A DNA stretch of 14,202 nucleotides, from the NCBI GenBank assembly GCA_946886255.1, contig CAMPIG010000074.1:1-14202 (forward strand), written 5' to 3'. Origin of the DNA: an uncultured Cellvibrio sp. Its GTDB lineage: Bacteria > Pseudomonadota > Gammaproteobacteria > Pseudomonadales > Cellvibrionaceae. The translations under genes were made by a program, and so were the position numbers. Below the pieces are notes generated by a model. The model worked only from the letters and a program-made list of their open reading frames with translations, did no database searches and was not told the origin of the DNA. Shown one piece after another: positions 1-7,161 of this stretch. Position 1 is the first letter of the stretch, and every line of letters begins with the position of its first letter.

Positions 1-757
1 GATAACCGCTGCCATCCCAACGCTCATGATGCGTCAAGGCAATATCGTGAGCCATGTGCAAAAGTCCCACGGCGTGCACACCGATAATACGCGCACCGAT
101 GACAGGATGCTCACGCATGATCGCCCACTCCTCCGGGGTTAATTTACCGGGTTTCTGCAAGATACTATCGGGGATGCCGATCTTACCAATGTCATGCATA
201 GGCGCTGCATGGAGCAAGTCTTCAGCCATTGCTTCATCAAAACCGGCAGCGCGGGCGATGATATGGGAATAGTGGCTCATACGAATAACGTGAAGCCCGG
301 TTTCATTGTCTTTATATTCGGCCGCCAGCCCCAAGCGCTGCACAATCTCCAAACGTGTTTTCTTTAATTCATCAACCTGCACTAGCGATAAGTGCGTAGC
401 AACCCGTGCACGTACAATCGCACCGCTTACCGGCTTGGTAATGTAATCCACTCCGCCCACTGCAAACCCCTGCGCTTCTTCAGCCGCATCGCTCAATGCA
501 CTGACAAAAATGACCGGGATATGTTGGGTAAGTGCATTTCGCTTCAACTGCTCACACACCTGATAGCCGTTCATCTGCGGCATCATCACATCAAGCAGGA
601 TCAAATCCGGCAACTCTGCCTCTGCCAACTCCAGGGCTTTTTCCGGTGCTTTGGCAAATAACAAACGGTAGTGCTGTTTAAGTATTTGCCGCAACACACT
701 CAGGTTGGTTGCCTCATCGTCTACCACCAGGATCGTGATGCTGAAGTCACTTGTCAT
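1..757 (-). CDS. Response regulator with HD-GYP c-di-GMP phosphodiesterase domain (3' end beyond window)
   Basis: The first 252 codons are present; the C-terminus lies beyond the left edge. Residues 8-125 form a receiver domain with acidic pocket DDE (13-15), phospho-acceptor D56 in LLDVMMP, S86 and K108 (TKP). Residues about 140-252 begin an HD-GYP domain: NETGLH (151-156), the HD dyad H188-D189 in MHDIGKIGIPD, and HHERWDGSGY (243-252) breaking off just before the expected P. HD-GYP domains hydrolyse c-di-GMP to GMP or pGpG in the cytoplasm. The architecture matches RpfG-type regulators. The ATG at 757 has a GAGAG ribosome site 7 bases upstream and lies 28 bases after the hybrid kinase stop, so the two are almost certainly co-transcribed and the kinase Hpt domain is the likely phosphodonor. 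Phosphodiesterase activity is inferred from motifs; the missing part prevents checking the rest of the domain. Confidence 0.93.
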   Translation of the reverse strand, partial: MTSDFSITILVVDDEATNLSVLRQILKQHYRLLFAKAPEKALELAEAELPDLILLDVMMPQMNGYQVCEQLKRNALTQHIPVIFVSALSDAAEEAQGFAVGGVDYITKPVSGAIVRARVATHLSLVQVDELKKTRLEIVQRLGLAAEYKDNETGLHVIRMSHYSHIIARAAGFDEAMAEDLLHAAPMHDIGKIGIPDSILQKPGKLTPEEWAIMREHPVIGARIIGVHAVGLLHMAHDIALTHHERWDGSGY

Positions 758-785
758 GATATGACTCTCGCGATGTCATTATTAA

Positions 786-3179
786 TTATTGTTGATATGG
801 GCTATCGGTCAGATGTTGCTGCAAGGTTCCAAGGTGTTGTAATGCGGTAGCAAATTCAAAATCCATCATTGCCTGCTGGATTCGGTCGAGAAGGGTCTGC
901 TGTGGGTCTGCACGAAATGCCTGCCGGAGAATGCGCAAAGATTTTTCATCCAACTCACCACGCCCCAACGCCAGACTTAATTGACTCATAGCCAGGTTGC
1001 GTTCCTTTGCATCAACTAACAATTGCGGTACGGCAATCTCGCGCAATTGCGGCAACGCATTGACGGCATCAATTAAATGCTCAACAACCATGTCCAATGC
1101 GGCGCGCTGCTTGAGCCAGGCATCACCTTGCAGTTTTTCAACCGGTATTTGCGCAATGTGTTTGAGCGCCTCCGTCAGTTCCGGCAAGGCAAGATTCACA
1201 GCCGCCCCCCGCGCCCGATGCAGCAACTGTGCAACGGCAGACACGTTTCGTTCTACCAATGCAGCTTCCAGATTCTCCACCAGTGATCGGTTTTCCGCGA
1301 TGAATTGACGCAGAGCGTTGTAATAGAAAGTTTCGCTCTGCCATAAGGCAAGACCTGCACTCAATGAGATCGGCACCGGTGCAGATATCGGTGTCGCGGG
1401 TGGTGTGACAGACGGTTGTATCCTCAGCCCCAGCAGGCGCGCCATCTCCGATTGGAGCTCAAAAAGGTTGATCGGCTTGGAAGCGAAACCGTCCATACCC
1501 GCCTCGCGCGCGGCCAGTTTATCTGCATCCAGTACACTGGCCGTTAATGCAATAATCGGTGTCGGTTTCAATTGATTTTTTTGTTCGTGTTGGCGCATCA
1601 GCCGACTGGATTCCAGACCATCCATCACCGGCATCTGCACATCCATCAAAACCACATCATAAGCGCGCTGCTTGAATGCAGATAAAGCCTCAGCGCCATC
1701 CATTGCTGAGCTTATATCGTGGCCACCTTTGCGTAGCAGAATTTCCAATAGCTGCACATTTGGCAATACATCATCAACCACCAGGATACGTAACGGCGGT
1801 AATGTCATTTGCTGACGATCAGATAAGCGGGTATGGATTTCGCCCCTCGTTAGCGGAATCCGGAAAGTGAAAACCGAACCCTTGCCCAGCTCACTGGCGA
1901 CAGTGATGGTACCGCCCATTAATTCGATCAACTGTTTGCTGATAGTCGTGCCCAAACCTGAGCCTCCAAAACGGCGTGTCATGGAGGCATCCGCTTGCGT
2001 AAACGGTTCAAAGATATGTTCCAATCGATCAGCGGGAATGCCAATACCAGTATCCTGAATGGCAAAGCGGATGAACTCTTCATCGGTAGACACACTGACA
2101 ACTACTTCACCGCGCTCGGTAAATTTCACTGCATTGCCAATCAGATTTACCAATACTTGCCGCAAACGTTGTTCATCGCCACGAAAAAATTCACCTATGT
2201 CCGACGAATATTCCAAGCGCAACGCCAAGCTTTTTTGTTCGGCACTGACTTTGAATGTCGCAAGCACCTGGAAAAGTAATTCCGTTAACGAAAAGTTGAC
2301 GTCTTCCAGCTCGACCACACCGCGTTCCAACTTGGCGGTATCGAGTACGTCGTTGAGCAAATGCAATAGCGAAGCAGAAGCGTGATCAATGGTATCGAGA
2401 TATTGCTTTTGTTCGACGTTCAAGGGAGTTTGCAAAAGGATATCGATGAAACCGATGATGGCGTTCATAGGTGTACGAATTTCGTGGCTCATGTTGGCCA
2501 GAAATTCTGTCTTCACTGCTGCTGCCTGCTCTGCTTTTAATTTTTCATGGCGCAACACCTGTTCCATCTCATAGCGCTGGGATATATCCAGAATGACACC
2601 ATCGAGCCATACAACTTCACCCACATCATTGGTAATCAGGCTGCCGTTTTCCCATACCCAAAAAATCCGGCCATCTCTGTGGATAATGCGATATTCCACT
2701 TCAAATATTTTGTCGCTATCGAGGATATGTAAACCGATACGGTCGCGATCATCCGGGTGCACAACATCGTTGAATGTTATACCCCCTTGCCGCATGAATT
2801 CACTGGCAGGGTAACCGGTAAACTCCTCTACCGTATCGCTGATGTACAGCATGGTCCATTGTTTGTCCGGCAAACAACGATATGAAATACCCGGCAGGTT
2901 ACCCACCAGAGAGCGAAATTTTTCTTCACTTTCACGTAGGGCGGTTTCAAAGACCGTTTTGTGTTGCCGCTGCTGATATTGCAGGCGACGAAACAATGCG
3001 CGATAACGCAGGAGTCCATGTACGGCTAATACAAGAATCGTCAGGGCAATGGTGATGGCAAAGATAATGAGTGCAATAAAAACGGCATCGCTGGTGGGAC
3101 TGTCTAGCTGCGCCGCGCCAAAGAGATGCGCTACCGCTATACCGGTGTGATCAGGCCAAGTCAAAAAATGTGTCACCAC
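786..3179 (-). CDS. Membrane hybrid sensor histidine kinase (PAS-HisKA-HATPase-REC-Hpt)
   Basis: A 797-residue sensor kinase with one hydrophobic segment (about 31-57) and no sizeable periplasmic domain. A cytoplasmic PAS/PAC domain follows (about 85-203). HisKA has H232 in the H-box FLANMSHEIRTPMN. HATPase_c has an N-box with N345/N349, the G1 box DTGIGIP (376-382) and the G2 box GGSGLGTT (405-412). The receiver (about 463-585) has D469/D470, phospho-site D513, T546 and K568. The C-terminal Hpt domain (about 610-710) has H654 in LLHRARGAAVNL. All phosphorelay residues are present, so the route H232 to D513 to H654 to D56 of the adjacent HD-GYP regulator is the natural model. The Thr-Thr in the G2 box and the partner type recall RpfC/RpfG. 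The start is GTG, supported by AAGAGG 7 bases upstream. The stimulus is unknown; the PAS domain is the probable sensor. Confidence 0.95.
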   Translation of the reverse strand: MVTHFLTWPDHTGIAVAHLFGAAQLDSPTSDAVFIALIIFAITIALTILVLAVHGLLRYRALFRRLQYQQRQHKTVFETALRESEEKFRSLVGNLPGISYRCLPDKQWTMLYISDTVEEFTGYPASEFMRQGGITFNDVVHPDDRDRIGLHILDSDKIFEVEYRIIHRDGRIFWVWENGSLITNDVGEVVWLDGVILDISQRYEMEQVLRHEKLKAEQAAAVKTEFLANMSHEIRTPMNAIIGFIDILLQTPLNVEQKQYLDTIDHASASLLHLLNDVLDTAKLERGVVELEDVNFSLTELLFQVLATFKVSAEQKSLALRLEYSSDIGEFFRGDEQRLRQVLVNLIGNAVKFTERGEVVVSVSTDEEFIRFAIQDTGIGIPADRLEHIFEPFTQADASMTRRFGGSGLGTTISKQLIELMGGTITVASELGKGSVFTFRIPLTRGEIHTRLSDRQQMTLPPLRILVVDDVLPNVQLLEILLRKGGHDISSAMDGAEALSAFKQRAYDVVLMDVQMPVMDGLESSRLMRQHEQKNQLKPTPIIALTASVLDADKLAAREAGMDGFASKPINLFELQSEMARLLGLRIQPSVTPPATPISAPVPISLSAGLALWQSETFYYNALRQFIAENRSLVENLEAALVERNVSAVAQLLHRARGAAVNLALPELTEALKHIAQIPVEKLQGDAWLKQRAALDMVVEHLIDAVNALPQLREIAVPQLLVDAKERNLAMSQLSLALGRGELDEKSLRILRQAFRADPQQTLLDRIQQAMMDFEFATALQHLGTLQQHLTDSPYQQ

Positions 3180-3323
3180 ACCAGGACCTCTTGAGGGTGT
3201 CGTTATGTCCTGTACGAATTGCAGGGTTCAAGGCCGAGGCGGACAGGATTTTTCGCTCATATGGTTCAAGCATAGACTGCACCATCGTGCCTCGCTAACT
3301 CTCCCTGGCATCAAAAGCAGATT
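3180..3323. other. Intergenic gap between cyclase and hybrid kinase genes
   Basis: A 144-base gap between two minus-strand genes. No convincing intrinsic terminator is seen on the minus strand. TCCTGT (3208-3213) and ACAGGA (3243-3248) form a 6-base inverted repeat followed by TTTTT on the plus strand, but the 29-base loop is long and no plus-strand gene ends here. The gap is large enough for a separate promoter for the kinase-regulator pair, but I cannot identify one. Confidence 0.4.
3187..3192 (-). promoter_or_regulatory. Ribosome binding site fixing the GTG start of the hybrid kinase
   Basis: On the minus strand the sequence reads AAGAGG, then 7 bases, then GTG (3179-3177). No ATG in this frame lies near the N-terminus before the transmembrane segment, so the GTG is the best start. 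Confidence 0.7.
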
Positions 3324-4289
3324 TCAGCGCGGCTCCAGCGTATCCACCGACACACCGGACGCAAGCTCGACTGAACCGCAGATCCGGTTACGCCCTTCTG
3401 CCTTGGCCCGGTACAGTGCTTTGTCAGCCTGGGCGATCAGTTCATCCGCATGGATATGCCGGGCGCTGGCAATGCCGCCGCTGACGGTCAGCATGCCGTA
3501 GGGGCTGTGTTGGTGGCTCAAGGCGAGGAGCTGCACGGCCTGCCGCGCTCGCTCCGCAGCGTGACTAGCATCGCTGATGTCGGACCCGGGTAGCAGCATT
3601 AACAGTTCTTCGCCGCCGTAGCGGTAAAGCGTGTCGCCATGGCGCATGGTGTTTCTGATGGCTACCACGACCGCTTGCAGGGCATGATCACCCGCCACAT
3701 GGCCATAGTGATCATTAAAGGGTTTGAAGTAATCGAGGTCCAGCAAGGCGATCGCATAACCTTGCCGGGTGCGATGGGCCGTTGCCGCCACTTTCGCCAT
3801 ATCCGCTTGCATCGCGCGCCGGTTGCCAATACGCAGCAGCGGATCTTCCCGCGACTGGGCGCGCAGCTCGGTGTTGGCATCTATAAGCGCTGATTGCTGT
3901 TCCAGGATATCGACATAGAGATTGATCATATCGGTGTGGGTCACCATGCCCACCAGATAGCCCTGGGGATCCACCACCGGTAAGTGGCGTACATGATGGG
4001 TGCGAGCGAGCCGCAGAGCATCAAAGAGGCTGGCGTCCCGACTGACACAAACCGGGTCGGGCGTCATGATGGAGGATACCTCCCAAGAATCAACCACCCC
4101 GGTTTGCAGCGCGCGGGAAAAAGCGACGACCAGATCGCGCTCGGTCAGTATTCCCTTAACCAACCCGTCAGCCGTGATAACCGCACAGGAATGATTGTTA
4201 GCCCGCATGGTGGCAACCACATCCACCAGGAGATCGTCTTCCCTGGCAGAGGAACCCACTGAGGTCATCAAATCGCTAACGGTCGTCAT
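3324..4289 (-). CDS. Diguanylate cyclase with tandem CBS domains (CBS-CBS-GGDEF)
   Basis: A 321-residue soluble protein. Residues 1-60 and 70-127 are two CBS motifs (VSDLMT..., VSSIMTPDPV..., each ending in a G-x-V/I-T-x-x-D-like segment); paired CBS domains usually bind adenosine nucleotides and would act as the sensor. A short helical linker (about 127-147) leads to a GGDEF domain (about 148-305) with the DPLLRIGNRR entry motif, metal ligands around D184-D186, FNDHYGH (191-197) and active-site loop GGEEL (225-229). An RHGD quartet (216-219) lies five residues before the loop, the normal place of the RxxD inhibitory site, so product feedback inhibition is expected. GGDEF enzymes make c-di-GMP from two GTP. 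Leu in place of the usual last Phe of the signature is a mild variation. The ATG has AGGA six bases upstream. It lies upstream of a kinase/HD-GYP pair on the same strand, so synthesis and breakdown genes are neighbours. Confidence 0.94.
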   Translation of the reverse strand: MTTVSDLMTSVGSSAREDDLLVDVVATMRANNHSCAVITADGLVKGILTERDLVVAFSRALQTGVVDSWEVSSIMTPDPVCVSRDASLFDALRLARTHHVRHLPVVDPQGYLVGMVTHTDMINLYVDILEQQSALIDANTELRAQSREDPLLRIGNRRAMQADMAKVAATAHRTRQGYAIALLDLDYFKPFNDHYGHVAGDHALQAVVVAIRNTMRHGDTLYRYGGEELLMLLPGSDISDASHAAERARQAVQLLALSHQHSPYGMLTVSGGIASARHIHADELIAQADKALYRAKAEGRNRICGSVELASGVSVDTLEPR

Positions 4290-4400
4290 AAATTATCCTG
4301 AGAACCACCCCTGTAAACGCCATCCTGCACCAGTCTTATGTTATGGGTTGCAGCAGCAGCGAAAATGTGCGGCGGATAATAGCACGGATGGCGTTAAAAT

Positions 4401-4430
4401 CTTCACCTATTGCACAACAAATAGGCGAAG
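4401..4430 (-). promoter_or_regulatory. 11-bp hairpin in the leader of the diguanylate cyclase gene
   Basis: CTTCACCTATT (4401-4411) and AATAGGCGAAG (4420-4430) are inverted repeats around an 8-base loop. On the plus strand there is one A/C mismatch; in a minus-strand RNA the same position becomes a G-U pair, so all 11 pairs form. On the minus strand it is followed by ATTTTAA, a weak U-tract, about 110 bases before the cyclase ATG. It could be an attenuator, the terminator of a short transcript, or a protein-binding dyad. The structure is seen; the role is inferred. Confidence 0.5.
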
Positions 4431-4672
4431 CGTCCGAGAAGTAACCGTTATCACCAGTGGGGGACGAGCGATTTACCTATGAAAAAGGCGCTGAATTGTA
4501 AAATTTTGTGCGGCTAGCCGACCGGGACAATCCTGACACTCAGCCTCGCCACCTTGATGTCAGATAATCTAGGACGCCACGACAGCGCCGCTTTCCCGGC
4601 CGATTCCCTGAGTTCCTGAACCAATTGGGCTGATGAGGAGTCCTAATTCCCGCGCCAACAGCGCCTTTACGC

Positions 4673-4752
4673 AAACCTAACCTCACCAGCAGATATCTGT
4701 GTGTTTGGATTGACACCGCGCCCTACGACACACAGAATCGCCGGCTAGGTTT
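4673..4752 (+). promoter_or_regulatory. Nested inverted repeats just upstream of the FG-GAP lipoprotein gene
   Basis: The outer arms AAACCTAACC (4673-4682) and GGCTAGGTTT (4743-4752) pair with one mismatch. Inside them TCTGTGTGT (4696-4704) and ACACACAGA (4728-4736) pair perfectly over 9 bases. The 3' outer arm ends 7 bases before the AGGA ribosome site (4760-4763) of the gene starting at 4773. A structured 5' leader is plausible. I could not match it to any known riboswitch, including c-di-GMP aptamers. Confidence 0.4.
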
Positions 4753-4772
4753 TACTATCAGGAACAGGCTGC

Positions 4773-6938
4773 ATGAATATTGATCAAATCCAGCGCTTGC
4801 TTAATCGTAGCGCCCTTGTTTTTTCACTTTTGGCCAGCGCATTGGTAATGACCGCTTGCGGCGGCAGCGATAAAAAAGACGATGTATTCCCCGACCCCAG
4901 CAGTAGTTCTTCCAGCCTGTCCAGCTCCAGCAGTTCGTCCAGTTCCAGCGCCAATGCTGTGTGGCCTGACATCAATGTGACGGCGAACTCGCCCAAAACC
5001 CTGTCATTCAGCTGGACACCGGTGGAAGGTGCTATCTTCTATCGCCTTTACAAGAATGCGGATGGCACCAGTGGGTTCGTTCAGGTCGGTCCTGACTTGA
5101 CCGACACCAGCGCTACCGACACCATCAGCGTTCACCTCCATGATTGGCTTAACGCCACTTATCATGTTGAAGCCTGTCTCTCCGAAGACTGCACCAATAA
5201 AACTGATTCTAATACCGCAACTACCCCCGGAGCCATGTTAGGGGCTATTGGTTACTTCAAAGCCTCCAATACCGAAACCAGCGATTGGTTTGGCTGGAGC
5301 CTGGATATCTCTGCCGACGGGCAGACATTAGTCGTCGCCGCCCCGACTGAAGACAGTAGCGCCACTGGCGTTGACGGTTCACAAACCAGCAATACCAGTC
5401 CATCCTCCGGAGCCGTGTATGTATTTTTCCTGACGGATGGCGTGTGGGCGCAACAAGCCTATATCAAAGCCTCCAACACCGAGCAACCTAACGACGACGC
5501 AGACCTCACCCTACCTAATGACCGTTTCGGTTATCGGGTGGCCCTGTCCGACGATGGCAATACCCTTGCAGTCACTGCCTTGATGGAAGACAGCGCCGGC
5601 GCTGGCATTAATTGTGATCAAGGCAATTACAAGTACATCGACACCAGCGACGAAGACAAGGTTAAGCATGGCCAGATCAATGCCGGTGCTGTTTACATCT
5701 TTACCCGCAGTGGCGCTACCTGGAGCCAGGAAGCCTATCTGAAGCCTTTTAACACCTCTCTAGAACATCAGTTTGGTTACAGCCTGGCACTCTCTGCAGA
5801 CGGCAATACCCTCGCTGTTGGCTCTGTAAACGAGTCGGTTTTAGCAGCGGGTATTCCTGTTATCAGCAGTTCCAGCAGTGATCCGGCGCGTTGTGAAAAT
5901 GCCAATGCCACCCCCGCGAGCGCATTAAGCTCCAGTTCGTCCAGTACTTCGTCATCCAGCAGCTCATCATCAAGCAGCACGAGCAATTCATCCAGTTCCA
6001 GCTCTATACCCGGAGGCGCAACATCAGGCGCGGTGTATGTGTTTACACGCGTTGAAGGTGCGTGGGCTCAGCAGGTTTATTTGAAAGCATCCAATGCAGG
6101 ACCGGGAGATAATTTTGGCGCAAGCCTGGCCGTATCGGCTGATGGCAATAAGCTGGTCGTTGGTGCGCCAGGTGAAGATAGCGATGCGACAGGTGTTAAT
6201 GGTGATCAATCAGTTAATTACTCGGTAGTTGTCAGAAACACGCGGGTTCAGCTCAATGCGGGTGCCGTGTATGTATTTACACGCACGGATAATGTCTGGT
6301 CTCAGGAAACCTACCTCAAACCTGATCATGTGTCATGGGCACTGCAGTTCGGCCACAGTGTGGACTTGTCGTCTGACGGGACTATCCTGGCAGTAGGTGG
6401 TATCGGTGATCTGAGCCGGGCGACCGGCATTAACGGTGACCCGGCTGATTATGACCTGGTACAACTTGATCTGCTGTACCCATCCGATGGCGCCTTCTCA
6501 TCAGGCGCTGTCTATGTGTTCACCCATGATGGCACTACATGGATCCAAAATGCTTATATCAAAGCGTCTCATGCTGAAGCGAATGACCAGTTCGGGCATA
6601 AATTGAAACTGTCCGGTGATGGGAGCTATCTGGCTGTAAGCACTATTGTTGAAGCTGGAACATCGAAAGGCATAAATGGCAATCAGGCGGATAACACCAC
6701 CGCTAACACAGGGGCTGTGTACGTGTTTAAACGGGATGCCGGTAGCTGGACTCAAACCAGCTATGTTAAGCCATCCAATACCCGCGGCGGTGATCGCTTT
6801 GGGGCTGATCTGGGACTCAGTACAGATGGCGGTACCATGGCAGTCGGCGGTTATCGTGATCCAAGTAATGCCACCGGGGTGAATGGTAATCAGAACGATG
6901 ATTCAGCGCCCTCGGCTGGCGCGGTGTATGTTTATTAA
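4773..6938 (+). CDS. Ser-rich lipoprotein with FnIII-like domain and seven-bladed FG-GAP beta-propeller
   Basis: A 721-residue predicted lipoprotein: signal peptide with lipobox MTAC (C29) and Gly at +2, consistent with outer-membrane sorting. A polyserine linker (43-59) leads to a fibronectin-III-like domain (about 63-147). From about 158 seven related repeats follow, each opening Y-[FILV]-K-[AP] (Y161, Y230, Y322, Y436, Y514, Y595, Y664), then FG, an S-x-DG-x-x-L-x-V strand, an acidic loop often reading ATGVNGxQ, and a GAVYVF strand. Seven repeats match an integrin-alpha-type propeller. Blade 3 carries a second polyserine run (386-411) in its variable loop. Such proteins are usually extracellular binding or adhesion modules; the ligand is unknown. 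No catalytic motif is visible. The ATG has AGGA nine bases upstream. It stands alone as a transcription unit, divergent from the cyclase gene and convergent with the gene ending at 7162. Confidence 0.9.
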   Translation: MNIDQIQRLLNRSALVFSLLASALVMTACGGSDKKDDVFPDPSSSSSSLSSSSSSSSSSANAVWPDINVTANSPKTLSFSWTPVEGAIFYRLYKNADGTSGFVQVGPDLTDTSATDTISVHLHDWLNATYHVEACLSEDCTNKTDSNTATTPGAMLGAIGYFKASNTETSDWFGWSLDISADGQTLVVAAPTEDSSATGVDGSQTSNTSPSSGAVYVFFLTDGVWAQQAYIKASNTEQPNDDADLTLPNDRFGYRVALSDDGNTLAVTALMEDSAGAGINCDQGNYKYIDTSDEDKVKHGQINAGAVYIFTRSGATWSQEAYLKPFNTSLEHQFGYSLALSADGNTLAVGSVNESVLAAGIPVISSSSSDPARCENANATPASALSSSSSSTSSSSSSSSSSTSNSSSSSSIPGGATSGAVYVFTRVEGAWAQQVYLKASNAGPGDNFGASLAVSADGNKLVVGAPGEDSDATGVNGDQSVNYSVVVRNTRVQLNAGAVYVFTRTDNVWSQETYLKPDHVSWALQFGHSVDLSSDGTILAVGGIGDLSRATGINGDPADYDLVQLDLLYPSDGAFSSGAVYVFTHDGTTWIQNAYIKASHAEANDQFGHKLKLSGDGSYLAVSTIVEAGTSKGINGNQADNTTANTGAVYVFKRDAGSWTQTSYVKPSNTRGGDRFGADLGLSTDGGTMAVGGYRDPSNATGVNGNQNDDSAPSAGAVYVY
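4899..4949 (+). repeat. Polyserine linker 1 (after the lipoprotein cysteine)
   Basis: Residues 43-59 are Ser except one Leu, encoded by a mix of AGC, AGT, TCC, TCG and TCT codons. Flexible serine linkers of this kind are typical of secreted proteins of Cellvibrio and relatives. The mixed codons argue for selected protein composition and not simple slippage. Confidence 0.8.
5928..6005 (+). repeat. Polyserine run 2, inside propeller blade 3
   Basis: Residues 386-411 are almost all Ser with two Thr and one Asn, preceded by a shorter SSSSS at 365-369. It replaces the inter-strand loop of blade 3, which is the longest repeat (about 114 residues against 58-92 in the others). Codons are again mixed. 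Confidence 0.8.
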
Positions 6939-6955
6939 GTTTTTGATAATGATTT

Positions 6956-6980
6956 AAAACCCCTACTTGCAGGGCTTTCT
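6956..6980 (+). terminator. Weak intrinsic terminator candidate after the FG-GAP gene
   Basis: CCCT (6961-6964) pairs with AGGG (6971-6974) around a 6-base loop; AAA before and TTT after can extend the stem past one mismatch, and the 3' side is T-rich. It begins 17 bases after the stop. The stem is short, so confidence is low. Confidence 0.35.
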
Positions 6981-7036
6981 ATTTACTTGCAGTTTTTAAT
7001 TGATTGGATAGTCGGCGATTTTTAATCCGTTAGTCA

Positions 7037-7126
7037 TACGGGTTTTGATTTCGAAAACGCATGAATACACCCCTGTAGCGCCTTCAAGTCGTCCCTGGCT
7101 TGAAGGTTTCGAAATCAAAGCCCGTA
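7037..7126 (-). repeat. Composite palindromic element, copy A (minus orientation)
   Basis: The outer arms 7037-7056 and 7107-7126 pair over 20 bases with a single G-T wobble (minus-strand 5' arm ACGGGCTTTGATTTCGAAA). Directly next to the minus-strand 5' arm is a perfect 8-bp hairpin (7081-7088 with 7099-7106) with loop CCAGGGACGA on the minus strand. The remaining unpaired core on the minus strand (7080 down to 7057) contains GCTACAGGGGTGTATTCA followed by TGCGTTTTC. The same layout and core occur at 12958-13064 in the other orientation. It lies between convergent genes, 35 bases from the stop at 7162. Confidence 0.8.
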
Positions 7127-7161
7127 AACAAACTCGCCTTGTGCAAATTTCAATCTTATTT

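Larger units (their letters stand above)
4290..4772. other. Divergent intergenic region with two inverted-repeat structures
   Basis: A 483-base stretch between divergently transcribed genes. I see no convincing coding sequence. It must hold the promoters of the cyclase gene (minus) and the FG-GAP lipoprotein gene (plus), but no sigma-70 hexamer pair is strong enough to call. It contains a hairpin at 4401-4430 and nested inverted repeats at 4673-4752, listed separately. Confidence 0.7.

Noticed and set aside
4290..4772. c-di-GMP (GEMM) riboswitch ahead of the propeller lipoprotein
   Set aside because: Considered because of the c-di-GMP genes nearby and an ACGCAAACC stretch at 4670-4678, but the rest of the aptamer consensus and its tetraloop-receptor stems cannot be found.
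5777..5986. Minus-strand frame rich in Leu, Asp and Glu
   Set aside because: It is the reverse reading of the polyserine-coding stretch, which explains its odd composition.
4899..6005. Microsatellite slippage tract in the serine codons
   Set aside because: Serine codons are mixed (AGC, AGT, TCC, TCG, TCA) without a regular unit, so a simple repeat prone to slippage is not supported.
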